Shown in pieces: positions 1-6,708 of a stretch of 12,237 bases of DNA (the first letter of the stretch is position 1; each line of letters begins with the position of its first letter). Source of the stretch: Alphaproteobacteria bacterium (GTDB lineage Bacteria; Pseudomonadota; Alphaproteobacteria; Rhodobacterales; Rhodobacteraceae); NCBI GenBank assembly GCA_024277955.1, contig JAJRUE010000143.1, positions 1 to 12,237 of the forward strand, written 5' to 3'. Made by a program: the position numbers and the translations under genes. The notes beneath the pieces were generated by a model. That model was not told the DNA's origin. It did no database searches and saw only the letters and a program-made list of their open reading frames with translations.

Positions 1-2
1 CG

Positions 3-2012
3 GCGCTGATCGCGCTGCCCGGCGCGGCGCTGCTTGCCGGGGGCGCGGGGGGGCTGTCCGCGATGGCGCTGTGGTTCTGCGCCAGCCTCGGCGTGGCCCT
101 GATCGTCGCCGGATATTTCGTCAGCGAAGGCGCGCGCGCCTATGCGCTGGTGCTGGCCAGCCTGTTCATCGGCGGCGCGGCGCAGCTGTGGCTGACCCAG
201 CCGCTGTGGTTCCCGGCGCTGCGCTTTGGGCTGCGCGGCGGCGGCGACGTGGCGATGGCGGCGCTGGTGGCGGCGCAGGCGGCGCTGGCGGTCGCGGTTC
301 TGTGGCGCGGCGGCGCGATCGGGCGCCTGGGCGCCTTGTTTTCGGTGTTCGGCCCGCTGCGCATCCTGCTGTTCCTGGCGCTGAGCGCGGCGTTTTCGGT
401 TTCGGTCATGGGCTACCTGCCGCGCGGCTACCTGATGTCGTGGGGGCTGCACATGGTGGCCGGCGGCGCGCTGGTCGGCGTCAACCTGCTGTCGGTCGCT
501 GCGCTCTTGTCGCTGCCGCCGCCCTTTACCAGGCACCGCGGCTTCCACCCGGTGATCCCGGCGTTTGTCGCCTTTGCCGCCAGCGCCGCCCTGGCCTGGT
601 TCGGCTTTGACCGGCTGCCGCATGTGGAAGACGAACTGGTCTACCTGTTTCAGGCGCAAACCCTTGCCCAGGGGTCGTTTTCCGCACCCGCCCCGCCGCA
701 GGCGCTGTGGCCGGGGCTGGAATTCTACCTGCTCGAGATCCGCGACGGACGCTGGTTCGCCACCACCCCGCCAGGCTGGCCGGCGGTGCTGAGCCTCGGG
801 GTGCGTGCGGGCGCGCCCTGGCTGGTCAACCCGGTTCTGGCGGGGCTTGCGGTGCTGTTCGCCCACGCCGTCGCGCGCCGGCTGGTGTCGCGCAACCAGG
901 CCGATATCGTGGCGCTGCTGATGGCCACCTCGCCCTGGTTCCTGGGGGCGTCGGCTTCGCTGATGGCGCATACGCTGACGATCACCCTGGTGCTGGCGGC
1001 CTGGTGGCTGCTGCTGCTGGACGCCAGGGCGCGTCAACGCCAGGTGGCGCTGTGGCTGCTGGCCGGGCTGGCGATGGGCTGGGTCTTTGCAACTCGCCAG
1101 CTGGACGGGGTGCTTGTGGGCACGCTGACCGGGCTGTGGCTGGTGTCGCGCTGGCGCGAGCCGGGCGGCGGGCTGCGGGTCATGACCTATTCCATTGGCG
1201 CGATCCTCGCCGGAAGCTTTTATTTCGTGCATAACGTTGCGCTCACCGGCAAGCTGCTGACCTCGCCGCTGGCGCGCTACATTTCCGAAACCTGGAAAGG
1301 CGGCGGCAATGCCTATGGGTTCGGCCCCGAAATCGGCCCGCCGGGCGGCTGGGGCGATCTGGACATCGCGCCGGGGCATTCGCCCTTTGAAGGGCTGCTG
1401 AACACTGTGAACAACCTGTCGGCGCTGCAGCTGGAGCTGTTCGGCTGGGGGGTCGGGTCGCTGGCGCTGATCTGGGGGCTGCTGCTGTGGGGCCGGCCGA
1501 GCCGCGCCGACTGGGCGATGCTGGGGCTGTGGCTGACCATCGTCGCGGCGATGTTCCTCTACTGGTTCGCCGGCAGTTTCTACATCGGCCCGCGCTACTG
1601 GTTCGCGGCGTTCTTTGCGCTGCTGTTCCTGTCGGCCAGCGGATACCGCGCCCTGTCCGGCCGGCTGATGCGCCTGGGCGTGCACGGCTATTGCTCGGGC
1701 ATCACCCTGTTCATGCTGGCGGTTTTCGCGCTCAGCATCTTCACCCCCTGGCGCGGGGTGGCCAAATACCACGGTTTCGGCAACATGACCGCCGAGTTGC
1801 GCGGCAAGGCCAAGCGCGGCGATTTCGGCAATGGCGTGGTGTTTTTCGACCTGCAGGCGGATGTCGCCTCGGCCCTGGTGCTGAACGACCCGTGGCTGAG
1901 TCGGGATGGGCCGGTCTTCCTGCGCGACATGGGCCCCGAGGCCAACGCCCGCGCCGCCGCCGCGCTGGCCGGGCGCAAGGTCTACAGCTACAGCGACAAG
2001 CCCGGCGACTGA
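3..2012 (+). CDS. Multi-pass membrane glycosyltransferase-like protein (GT-C/ArnT-PMT type), 5'-truncated by window edge
   Basis: The reading frame is open from position 3, and the 20 codons before the first ATG (position 63) encode a hydrophobic stretch, so the true start probably lies upstream of the window. From the ATG there are 649 residues with many hydrophobic segments, consistent with ten or more membrane helices. A conserved-looking acidic loop, PHVEDELVYLFQAQ (residues 186-199), follows a membrane segment. It resembles the first periplasmic loop of GT-C enzymes, where acidic residues (here E189, D190, E191) bind the lipid-phosphate sugar donor. A later loop carries aromatic and glycine-rich sequence (about residues 400-450). 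Family knowledge suggests transfer of a sugar from a polyprenyl-phosphate donor on the periplasmic side; donor and acceptor cannot be told. The stop at 2010-2012 is followed by a 115-nt gap, and no functional link to the sulfonate genes is visible. It could also be an uncharacterised GT39-like membrane protein without known activity. Confidence 0.72.
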   Translation, partial: ALIALPGAALLAGGAGGLSAMALWFCASLGVALIVAGYFVSEGARAYALVLASLFIGGAAQLWLTQPLWFPALRFGLRGGGDVAMAALVAAQAALAVAVLWRGGAIGRLGALFSVFGPLRILLFLALSAAFSVSVMGYLPRGYLMSWGLHMVAGGALVGVNLLSVAALLSLPPPFTRHRGFHPVIPAFVAFAASAALAWFGFDRLPHVEDELVYLFQAQTLAQGSFSAPAPPQALWPGLEFYLLEIRDGRWFATTPPGWPAVLSLGVRAGAPWLVNPVLAGLAVLFAHAVARRLVSRNQADIVALLMATSPWFLGASASLMAHTLTITLVLAAWWLLLLDARARQRQVALWLLAGLAMGWVFATRQLDGVLVGTLTGLWLVSRWREPGGGLRVMTYSIGAILAGSFYFVHNVALTGKLLTSPLARYISETWKGGGNAYGFGPEIGPPGGWGDLDIAPGHSPFEGLLNTVNNLSALQLELFGWGVGSLALIWGLLLWGRPSRADWAMLGLWLTIVAAMFLYWFAGSFYIGPRYWFAAFFALLFLSASGYRALSGRLMRLGVHGYCSGITLFMLAVFALSIFTPWRGVAKYHGFGNMTAELRGKAKRGDFGNGVVFFDLQADVASALVLNDPWLSRDGPVFLRDMGPEANARAAAALAGRKVYSYSDKPGD

Positions 2013-2047
2013 GCCTTCCCGACCGGCCCGCGACCAGGGCAGCGCCC

Positions 2048-2082
2048 GGCGCGCGCCTCCCCCATTGCCGCGGCGCGCCTTT
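2048..2082 (+). terminator. Weak candidate hairpin terminator after the membrane protein gene
   Basis: GGCGCGC at 2048-2054 pairs perfectly with GCGCGCC at 2073-2079 across an 18-nt loop and is followed by only three T residues (2080-2082). It sits 36 nt past the upstream stop codon and before the MocR gene. The long loop and short T run make intrinsic termination uncertain. Confidence 0.3.
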
Positions 2083-2093
2083 GCCCCTACCCT

Positions 2094-2103
2094 GTAAGTC
2101 CAA
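2094..2103 (-). promoter_or_regulatory. Possible single TauR half-site upstream of tauR (autoregulation)
   Basis: On the minus strand this reads TTGGACTTAC. Against the TauR target I recall from Rhodobacter capsulatus work (CTGGACYTAA) it shares the eight central bases TGGACTTA. It lies 24 nt upstream of the GTG start of the regulator gene, a plausible place for an autoregulatory site. Only one copy is seen, and a 10-bp partial match can arise by chance. Confidence 0.3.
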
Positions 2104-2127
2104 AAACCTCAGCGGATAGGGCCAGAC

Positions 2128-3600
2128 GTGGCGATCTCTGTCGAAACCTTCTTCCTCGACCCGGCCTACGAAGGCACGCTGCAACAGCAAATCCAGCACC
2201 AGGTGATCGAGGCGATCCTGGCCGGGCGCTACCGCCCCGGCGACCGGCTGCCATCGTCGCGCAAGCTGGCCGAACACCTGGGGCTGAGCCGAATCACCGT
2301 GACGCTGGCCTATACCGACCTGGTGGCCAGCGACTACCTGTCGGCGCGCGGCCGGTCGGGGTATTACGTGTCCGACAGCGCCCCGCAAACCCCCAGTTTC
2401 GACCTGCCCCGCCATCGCCACGAACGCGACGTGGACTGGTCGCGTTCGATCGGCCAGCGGTTCTCCAATTACCAGGGGCTGGTGCGCCCGCCGGACTGGC
2501 GCGACTATCGCTACCCGTTCATCTACGGCCAGGCCGATGCGTCGCTGTTCGACCATGCCAACTGGCGCCAATGCGCGCTGCAGGCCCTTGGCCAGCGGGA
2601 TTTCGAGGCCATGACCTCGGACTACTACGACCGCGACGACCCCCAGCTGATCGAGTTCATTACCCGCCACATCCTGCCCCGGCGCGGCATCCGGGCGCGC
2701 GCCCAGGAAGTGCTGCTGACCCTTGGCGCGCAAAACGCCCTGTGGCTGTCGGCGCAGATCCTGCTGACCCAGCGCCGCACCGCCGCGATGGAAAGCCCGT
2801 GCTACGCCGGCCTGCGCGAAGCCCTTGCCCAGACCCGCTGCAAGACGCTGTCGATCCCGGTCGATGACGCAGGCCTGCCGCCGGATGCGATCACCCCCGA
2901 TGTGGACGTGGTCTACACCACGCCGTCGCACCACGCGCCCACCAATGCGACCATGCCGCTGGAGCGCCGCCGCGACCTGCTGGAACGCGCCGCGCGCGAC
3001 GATTTCATGGTGGTCGAGGACGATTACGAATTCGAGATATCCTTCGTCAACCCGCCCTCGCCGGCGCTGAAATCGCTCGATGAAAGCGGCCGCGTGGTCT
3101 ACATCGGCTCGTTCTCCAAGTCGCTGTTTCCGGGGTTGCGGCTGGGCTACCTGGTGGGGGCCGAACCCTTTATCCGCGAAGCCCGGGCCCTGCGTGCGCT
3201 GGTGCTGCGCCACCCGCCGGGACACATCCAGCGCACCGTCGCCTATTTCCTGTCGCTGGGCCATTACGACGCCCAGGTGAACCGCACCCGCCAGGCCTTC
3301 CGCCGCCGCCGCGCGGTGATGGAAGAGGCGATCCGCGACCACGGGCTGACCATCGCCGGGCGCGGCACCTTCGGCGGCTCGTCCTTCTGGATGCGCGCGC
3401 CCGACGGCGTGAACACAAGCGCGCTGTTCGAAACCCTCAAGCAACAACAGGTGGTGATCGAACCCGGCCGCGCGTTTTTCCCCGAAGACGAAGAAAACCA
3501 TCGCTACTACCGGCTTGCCTACAGCTCGATCCGGGCCGAACGCATCCCCGAAGGCATCCGCCGCATCGCCGAGGCGATTCGCCAGGAGGTCCGGCAGTGA
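2128..3600 (+). CDS. tauR: MocR-family transcriptional regulator, probable TauR
   Basis: This 490-residue protein has the MocR layout: an N-terminal GntR-type winged helix (about residues 15-82, with PGDRLPSSRKLAEHLGLSR as the core) joined to a fold-type I aminotransferase-like domain (about 110-485). The PLP site looks intact. SFSK places the Schiff-base lysine at K331, and EDDY lies at 297-300. It would therefore be expected to bind PLP and act as an effector-responsive DNA-binding protein rather than a true transaminase. The start is GTG with AGGG at 2118-2121 six bases upstream; no better ATG precedes the winged helix. It lies just upstream of, and in the same direction as, xsc. A TauR-like repeat pair stands between them, which supports a role as activator of taurine/sulfonate catabolism. 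The MocR assignment is firm. TauR rests on context and could be confused with PdxR or EhuR-like relatives. Confidence 0.85.
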   Translation: MAISVETFFLDPAYEGTLQQQIQHQVIEAILAGRYRPGDRLPSSRKLAEHLGLSRITVTLAYTDLVASDYLSARGRSGYYVSDSAPQTPSFDLPRHRHERDVDWSRSIGQRFSNYQGLVRPPDWRDYRYPFIYGQADASLFDHANWRQCALQALGQRDFEAMTSDYYDRDDPQLIEFITRHILPRRGIRARAQEVLLTLGAQNALWLSAQILLTQRRTAAMESPCYAGLREALAQTRCKTLSIPVDDAGLPPDAITPDVDVVYTTPSHHAPTNATMPLERRRDLLERAARDDFMVVEDDYEFEISFVNPPSPALKSLDESGRVVYIGSFSKSLFPGLRLGYLVGAEPFIREARALRALVLRHPPGHIQRTVAYFLSLGHYDAQVNRTRQAFRRRRAVMEEAIRDHGLTIAGRGTFGGSSFWMRAPDGVNTSALFETLKQQQVVIEPGRAFFPEDEENHRYYRLAYSSIRAERIPEGIRRIAEAIRQEVRQ

Positions 3601-3634
3601 ACTGGCCCTATGATCTGACGCCAACTGGCCCTAA
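3600..3634 (+). promoter_or_regulatory. Direct-repeat operator upstream of xsc, probable TauR binding site
   Basis: The 11-mer AACTGGCCCTA occurs exactly twice, at 3600-3610 and 3623-3633, 23 bp apart start to start (about two helical turns, so on the same DNA face). The cores CTGGCCCTAT (3602-3611) and CTGGCCCTAA (3625-3634) match the recalled TauR motif CTGGACYTAA at 8 and 9 of 10 positions. The first copy begins on the last base of the tauR stop codon. The second overlaps where a -35 element would lie if the weak TAGATC at 3656-3661 is the -10, as expected for a class of activator that recruits RNA polymerase. Repeat identity and spacing are seen directly; the TauR assignment is inferred. 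Confidence 0.6.
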
Positions 3635-3697
3635 CCTGCCGGGGCCATTCCCGGCTAGATCAACGCTGGAAACAACGCCCGTTTCGGCCCCGTGAAA

Positions 3698-3702
3698 AAG
3701 GA
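3698..3702 (+). promoter_or_regulatory. Ribosome binding site of xsc
   Basis: AAGGA lies 9 bases before the ATG at 3712 and supports that start. The protein then begins directly with the conserved Xsc N-terminal sequence MKMTTEEAF. Confidence 0.7.
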
Positions 3703-3711
3703 ACCAGACGC

Positions 3712-5490
3712 ATGAAAATGACCACCGAGGAAGCCTTTGTCAAAGTGCTGCAAATGCATGGAATCGATACCGCTTTCGGCATCATCGGGTCGGCCTTCAT
3801 GCCGATTTCCGATCTGTTTCCCAAGGCCGGGATCACGTTCTGGGACTGCGCCCACGAATATACCGCCGGGATGATGGCCGACGGCTTTGCCCGCGCATCC
3901 GGCAAGATGGCCATCGCCATCGCCCAGAACGGCCCCGGCATCGCCAACCTGGTGACACCGGTGAAAACCGCCTACTGGAACCACACGCCGATGCTTGTGA
4001 TCACACCCCAGGCGGCGAACAGGACCATGGGCCAGGGCGGGTTCCAGGAAGTGGAACAGATGCGCATGTTTGCCGATTGCGTCGCCTATCAGGAAGAGGT
4101 GCGCGACCCGGTGCGCATGGCCGAGGCCCTGAACCGTGTGATCACAAAGGCCTTCCGCCTGTCGGCCCCCTGCCAGATCAACGTGCCGCGCGACTACTGG
4201 ACGCAGGTGATCGACATCGACCTGCCGCAGATCGTCGAATTCGAGCGCCCCGCGGGCGGCGACGCGGCGATCGCGCAGGCCGCGCAACTGCTGTCGGAGG
4301 CGCGTTTTCCGGTGATCCTGAACGGCGCCGGCGTGGTGATCGGCGGCGCGATCGAGGCCAGCCGGGCGCTGGCCGAACGGTTGAGCGCGCCGGTGTGCTG
4401 CGGTTACCAGCACAACGATGCCTTTCCCGGCAGCCACCCGCTTTTCGCGGGGCCGCTTGGCTACAACGGCAGCCGCGCGGCGATGGAACTGATCGCCCGG
4501 GCCGACGTGGTGCTGGCGCTGGGCACGCGGCTCAACCCGTTTTCGACGCTGCCCGGCTACGGGCTGGACTACTGGCCGCGGGATGCCAGGATCATCCAGG
4601 TGGACATGAACTCCGACCGGATCGGGCTGACCAAGCCGGTGACCGTGGGCATCGCCGGCGACGCGCGCCGGGTGGCCGAGGCGATCCTGGGCCAACTGGC
4701 CGACGACGCAGGCGAAGCCGGGCGGCAGGAACGCCTTGATACCATTGCCAAAACCAAATCGGCCTGGGCGCAGGCGCTCACCGGCATGGACCACGAACAG
4801 GACGACCCGGGCACCGACTGGAACGCGCGCGCCCGCGCCGACAAGCCCGAGGCCATGTCGCCGCGTCAGGTCTGGCGGGCGATCCAGGCGGCGCTGCCGC
4901 GCGAGGCGATCATCAGTTCCGACATCGGCAATGTCTGCGCCATCGGCAACGCCTATCCGACCTTCGAGGCCGGGCGCAAATACCTGGCGCCGGGCATGTT
5001 CGGCCCCTGCGGCTACTCCTTGCCCGCGATCATCGGCGCCAAGATCGGCTGCCCGGAAACGCCGGTTGTGGGCTTTGCCGGCGACGGGGCCTTCGGGATT
5101 TCGATGAACGAAATGACCGCAGTCGGGCGCGACGGCTGGCCGGCGATCACCATGGTGATCTTCCGCAACTACCAGTGGGGCGCCGAAAAGCGCAACACGA
5201 CGCTGTGGTATGACGACAATTTCGTCGGAACCGAACTGGATTACGACGTGACCTATGCCGGCATCGCGCGGGCCTGCGGGCTGAACGGCGTGCAGGTCGC
5301 CACCATGGAGGAACTGACCGAAGCGCTGGACAAGGCGGTGAAGGCGCAGATGGAGGCGGGCGAAACCACATTCATCGAGGTGTTGCTGAACCAGGAAATG
5401 GGCGAACCCTTCCGGCGCGACGCGATGACCAAGCCGGTGGCGGTGGCCGGCATCGACCCGGCCGACATGCGGCCGCAAAAGGGGGTCTGA
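3712..5490 (+). CDS. xsc: Sulfoacetaldehyde acetyltransferase
   Basis: This enzyme cleaves sulfoacetaldehyde with phosphate to acetyl phosphate plus sulfite, using thiamine diphosphate (ThDP) and Mg2+. It is the desulfonation step for taurine and related C2 sulfonates in the cytoplasm. The 592 residues show the three-domain ThDP-enzyme plan. The N-terminal Pyr domain (about 1-170) carries the cofactor-activating Glu E49 in AHEYTAGMMADGFA. The central domain spans about 185-340, and the C-terminal PP domain (about 380-560) has the metal/diphosphate motif GDG at 457-459 with N486 in FRNYQWGAEKRN. The FxNxQWGAEKxN segment and the GQGGFQEVEQM segment are, as I know the family, hallmarks that separate Xsc from acetolactate synthase and glyoxylate carboligase. 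Length is normal for the family. It follows tauR by 111 nt, has its own promoter region with TauR-like repeats, and ends 2 nt before ackA, so the two are surely co-transcribed. Confidence 0.96.
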   Translation: MKMTTEEAFVKVLQMHGIDTAFGIIGSAFMPISDLFPKAGITFWDCAHEYTAGMMADGFARASGKMAIAIAQNGPGIANLVTPVKTAYWNHTPMLVITPQAANRTMGQGGFQEVEQMRMFADCVAYQEEVRDPVRMAEALNRVITKAFRLSAPCQINVPRDYWTQVIDIDLPQIVEFERPAGGDAAIAQAAQLLSEARFPVILNGAGVVIGGAIEASRALAERLSAPVCCGYQHNDAFPGSHPLFAGPLGYNGSRAAMELIARADVVLALGTRLNPFSTLPGYGLDYWPRDARIIQVDMNSDRIGLTKPVTVGIAGDARRVAEAILGQLADDAGEAGRQERLDTIAKTKSAWAQALTGMDHEQDDPGTDWNARARADKPEAMSPRQVWRAIQAALPREAIISSDIGNVCAIGNAYPTFEAGRKYLAPGMFGPCGYSLPAIIGAKIGCPETPVVGFAGDGAFGISMNEMTAVGRDGWPAITMVIFRNYQWGAEKRNTTLWYDDNFVGTELDYDVTYAGIARACGLNGVQVATMEELTEALDKAVKAQMEAGETTFIEVLLNQEMGEPFRRDAMTKPVAVAGIDPADMRPQKGV

Positions 5491-5492
5491 GC

Positions 5493-6620
5493 ATGGGCCG
5501 GGACGGGCCGGTGCTGGTGATCAACGCCGGGTCGTCCTCGATCAAGTTCGCCGTGTTTGATGGCGGGCTGGAAGAGCTGAGCTCCGGCACGGTGGAGATT
5601 TGCACCGAGGACAGCGCCCGGCCGCGGGGGGGTGCGAAGCGCCCGCCCGGGGGGGCGGCCGGGCGCTGTCCGGCGTTGCCGCCGGACGGACCCCCGGATC
5701 ATGCGCACGCCCTGTCGGCGATCCTGGAACGCCTCGCCGATGCGGGCCTCCCCCTCTCCGGCCTCGCCGCCGCCGCCCACCGCGTCGTTCACGGCGGCGG
5801 CAATCTGACCGCCCCGACCCGCATGACCCCCGATATTCTGGCCGAGATCCGGGCCTGCATCCCGCTGGCGCCCTTGCACAATCCCCACAATCTTGCCGCG
5901 ATCGAGGCCCTTGCATCGCTGGCCCCGAACCTGCCGCAATTCGCCAGTTTCGACACGGCCTTCCACGCCACAAACCCGGCCGTCGCACAGCGTTTTGCGA
6001 TTCCCGGCGACTTGCACAATTCGAACATCCGTCGCTTTGGCTTCCACGGCCTCAGCTACCGCGCGCTGGTGGATGGGTTTCCCGGCCCCCTGCCGGACAG
6101 GCTGCTGGCCTTTCACCTGGGAAACGGCGCCAGCCTGTGCGCGATCCACAAGGGGCGGTCGGTTGCCACCACCATGGGCTATTCGCCGCTGGACGGGCTG
6201 ACCATGGGCACGCGCCCCGGCAGCCTCGATCCCGGCGCGGTGCTGGAAATCGTCGCCCGGCTGGGGCTGGACGAGGCGCGCGAAACGCTCAACCGGCGCG
6301 CGGGCCTGCTGGCGCTGTCGGGGATCAGCGCCGACATGCGCGCCCTGCTCGACAGCCCCGCGCCCGAAGCCGCCTTCGCCGTCGAACACTTCTGTTACTG
6401 GGCGGCGCGCCATGCGGGCAGCATGATCGCGGCGATGCAGGGCGTGGACGCCATCGCCTTTACCGGCGGGATCGGCGAAAACGCGGCCCCGGTGCGCGAA
6501 CGCATCCTCGAACTGCTGCGCTGGACCGGGGTGGCGCGCGAAAACATTCATGTCATCCCGGCGCGCGAAGAACGCCGGATCGCCGCCGATGCCCTGCGGC
6601 TCATGCGCGCTGATGCGTAA
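5493..6620 (+). CDS. ackA: Acetate kinase
   Basis: AckA converts acetyl phosphate plus ADP to acetate plus ATP (reversible, cytoplasmic). Here it would use the acetyl phosphate released by Xsc and gain ATP by substrate-level phosphorylation. The 375 residues contain the family signatures in order: VLVINAGSSSIKF (7-19), AHRVVHGGG (95-103), FDTAFHATNP (153-162), RFGFHGLSYRAL (181-192), HLGNGASL (208-215), MGYSPLDGLTMGTRPGSLDP (228-247) and FTGGIGENA (323-331). The start ATG is preceded by a G-rich Shine-Dalgarno stretch (5477-5485) inside the end of xsc. The protein is slightly shorter than the usual ~400. Residues 39-65 are odd: they are encoded by a hairpin-rich, G-tract-bearing 80-nt element (5609-5687) in a loop that varies in the family, and all catalytic motifs lie downstream of it. 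The frame is intact, so the gene is read as functional. No pta is seen nearby. Confidence 0.93.
   Translation: MGRDGPVLVINAGSSSIKFAVFDGGLEELSSGTVEICTEDSARPRGGAKRPPGGAAGRCPALPPDGPPDHAHALSAILERLADAGLPLSGLAAAAHRVVHGGGNLTAPTRMTPDILAEIRACIPLAPLHNPHNLAAIEALASLAPNLPQFASFDTAFHATNPAVAQRFAIPGDLHNSNIRRFGFHGLSYRALVDGFPGPLPDRLLAFHLGNGASLCAIHKGRSVATTMGYSPLDGLTMGTRPGSLDPGAVLEIVARLGLDEARETLNRRAGLLALSGISADMRALLDSPAPEAAFAVEHFCYWAARHAGSMIAAMQGVDAIAFTGGIGENAAPVRERILELLRWTGVARENIHVIPAREERRIAADALRLMRADA
5609..5687 (+). repeat. Hairpin-rich palindromic element inside ackA
   Basis: A perfect 16-bp inverted repeat (arms GGACAGCGCCCGGCCG at 5609-5624 and its reverse complement at 5656-5671) encloses a 31-nt loop. The loop holds a smaller stem, GGGTGC/GCGCCC (5630-5635 with 5639-5644, one G-T pair). 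A second perfect 8-bp hairpin, GTCCGGCG/CGCCGGAC (5668-5675 with 5680-5687), overlaps the right arm, so the two structures compete. Two G7 runs lie at 5626-5632 and 5649-5655. The element is in frame and encodes Pro/Gly/Arg-rich residues 39-65 of acetate kinase. It looks like a repetitive palindromic unit that landed in a tolerant loop. Whether copies exist elsewhere in the genome cannot be seen here. Confidence 0.6.
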
Positions 6621-6692
6621 ATAAGCCGCGCCGCGCAAAAAACTTCTCGAACATATGCAAAAAACAGAATAAAAGAACCGGAACACACTTCT

Positions 6693-6699
6693 GGGAGGA
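6693..6699 (+). promoter_or_regulatory. Strong ribosome binding site of soeA
   Basis: GGGAGGA lies 9 bases upstream of the ATG at 6709. The 88-nt ackA-soeA gap is conspicuously A-rich between 6637 and 6675 compared with the surrounding GC-rich DNA and could hold an internal promoter. No convincing -35/-10 pair was found, and no terminator hairpin separates ackA from soeA. Confidence 0.65.
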
Positions 6700-6708
6700 A
6701 GCCCGAAC

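Noticed and set aside
1741..3624. Long antisense open frame of 627 codons opposite the MocR gene
   Set aside because: Compositional shadow of a GC-rich gene; the predicted protein is His/Arg/Gly-rich with no recognisable domain, while the sense strand encodes a complete MocR protein.
3655..5478. Antisense open frame of 607 codons opposite xsc
   Set aside because: Same codon-bias shadow effect; the sense frame is an intact, highly recognisable Xsc.
6621..6708. Possible separate promoter for soeABC in the A-rich ackA-soeA gap
   Set aside because: A-rich sequence is clear, but no -35/-10 pair better than chance was found (CAGAAT at 6665-6670 lacks a suitable -35), so it was not listed as a promoter.
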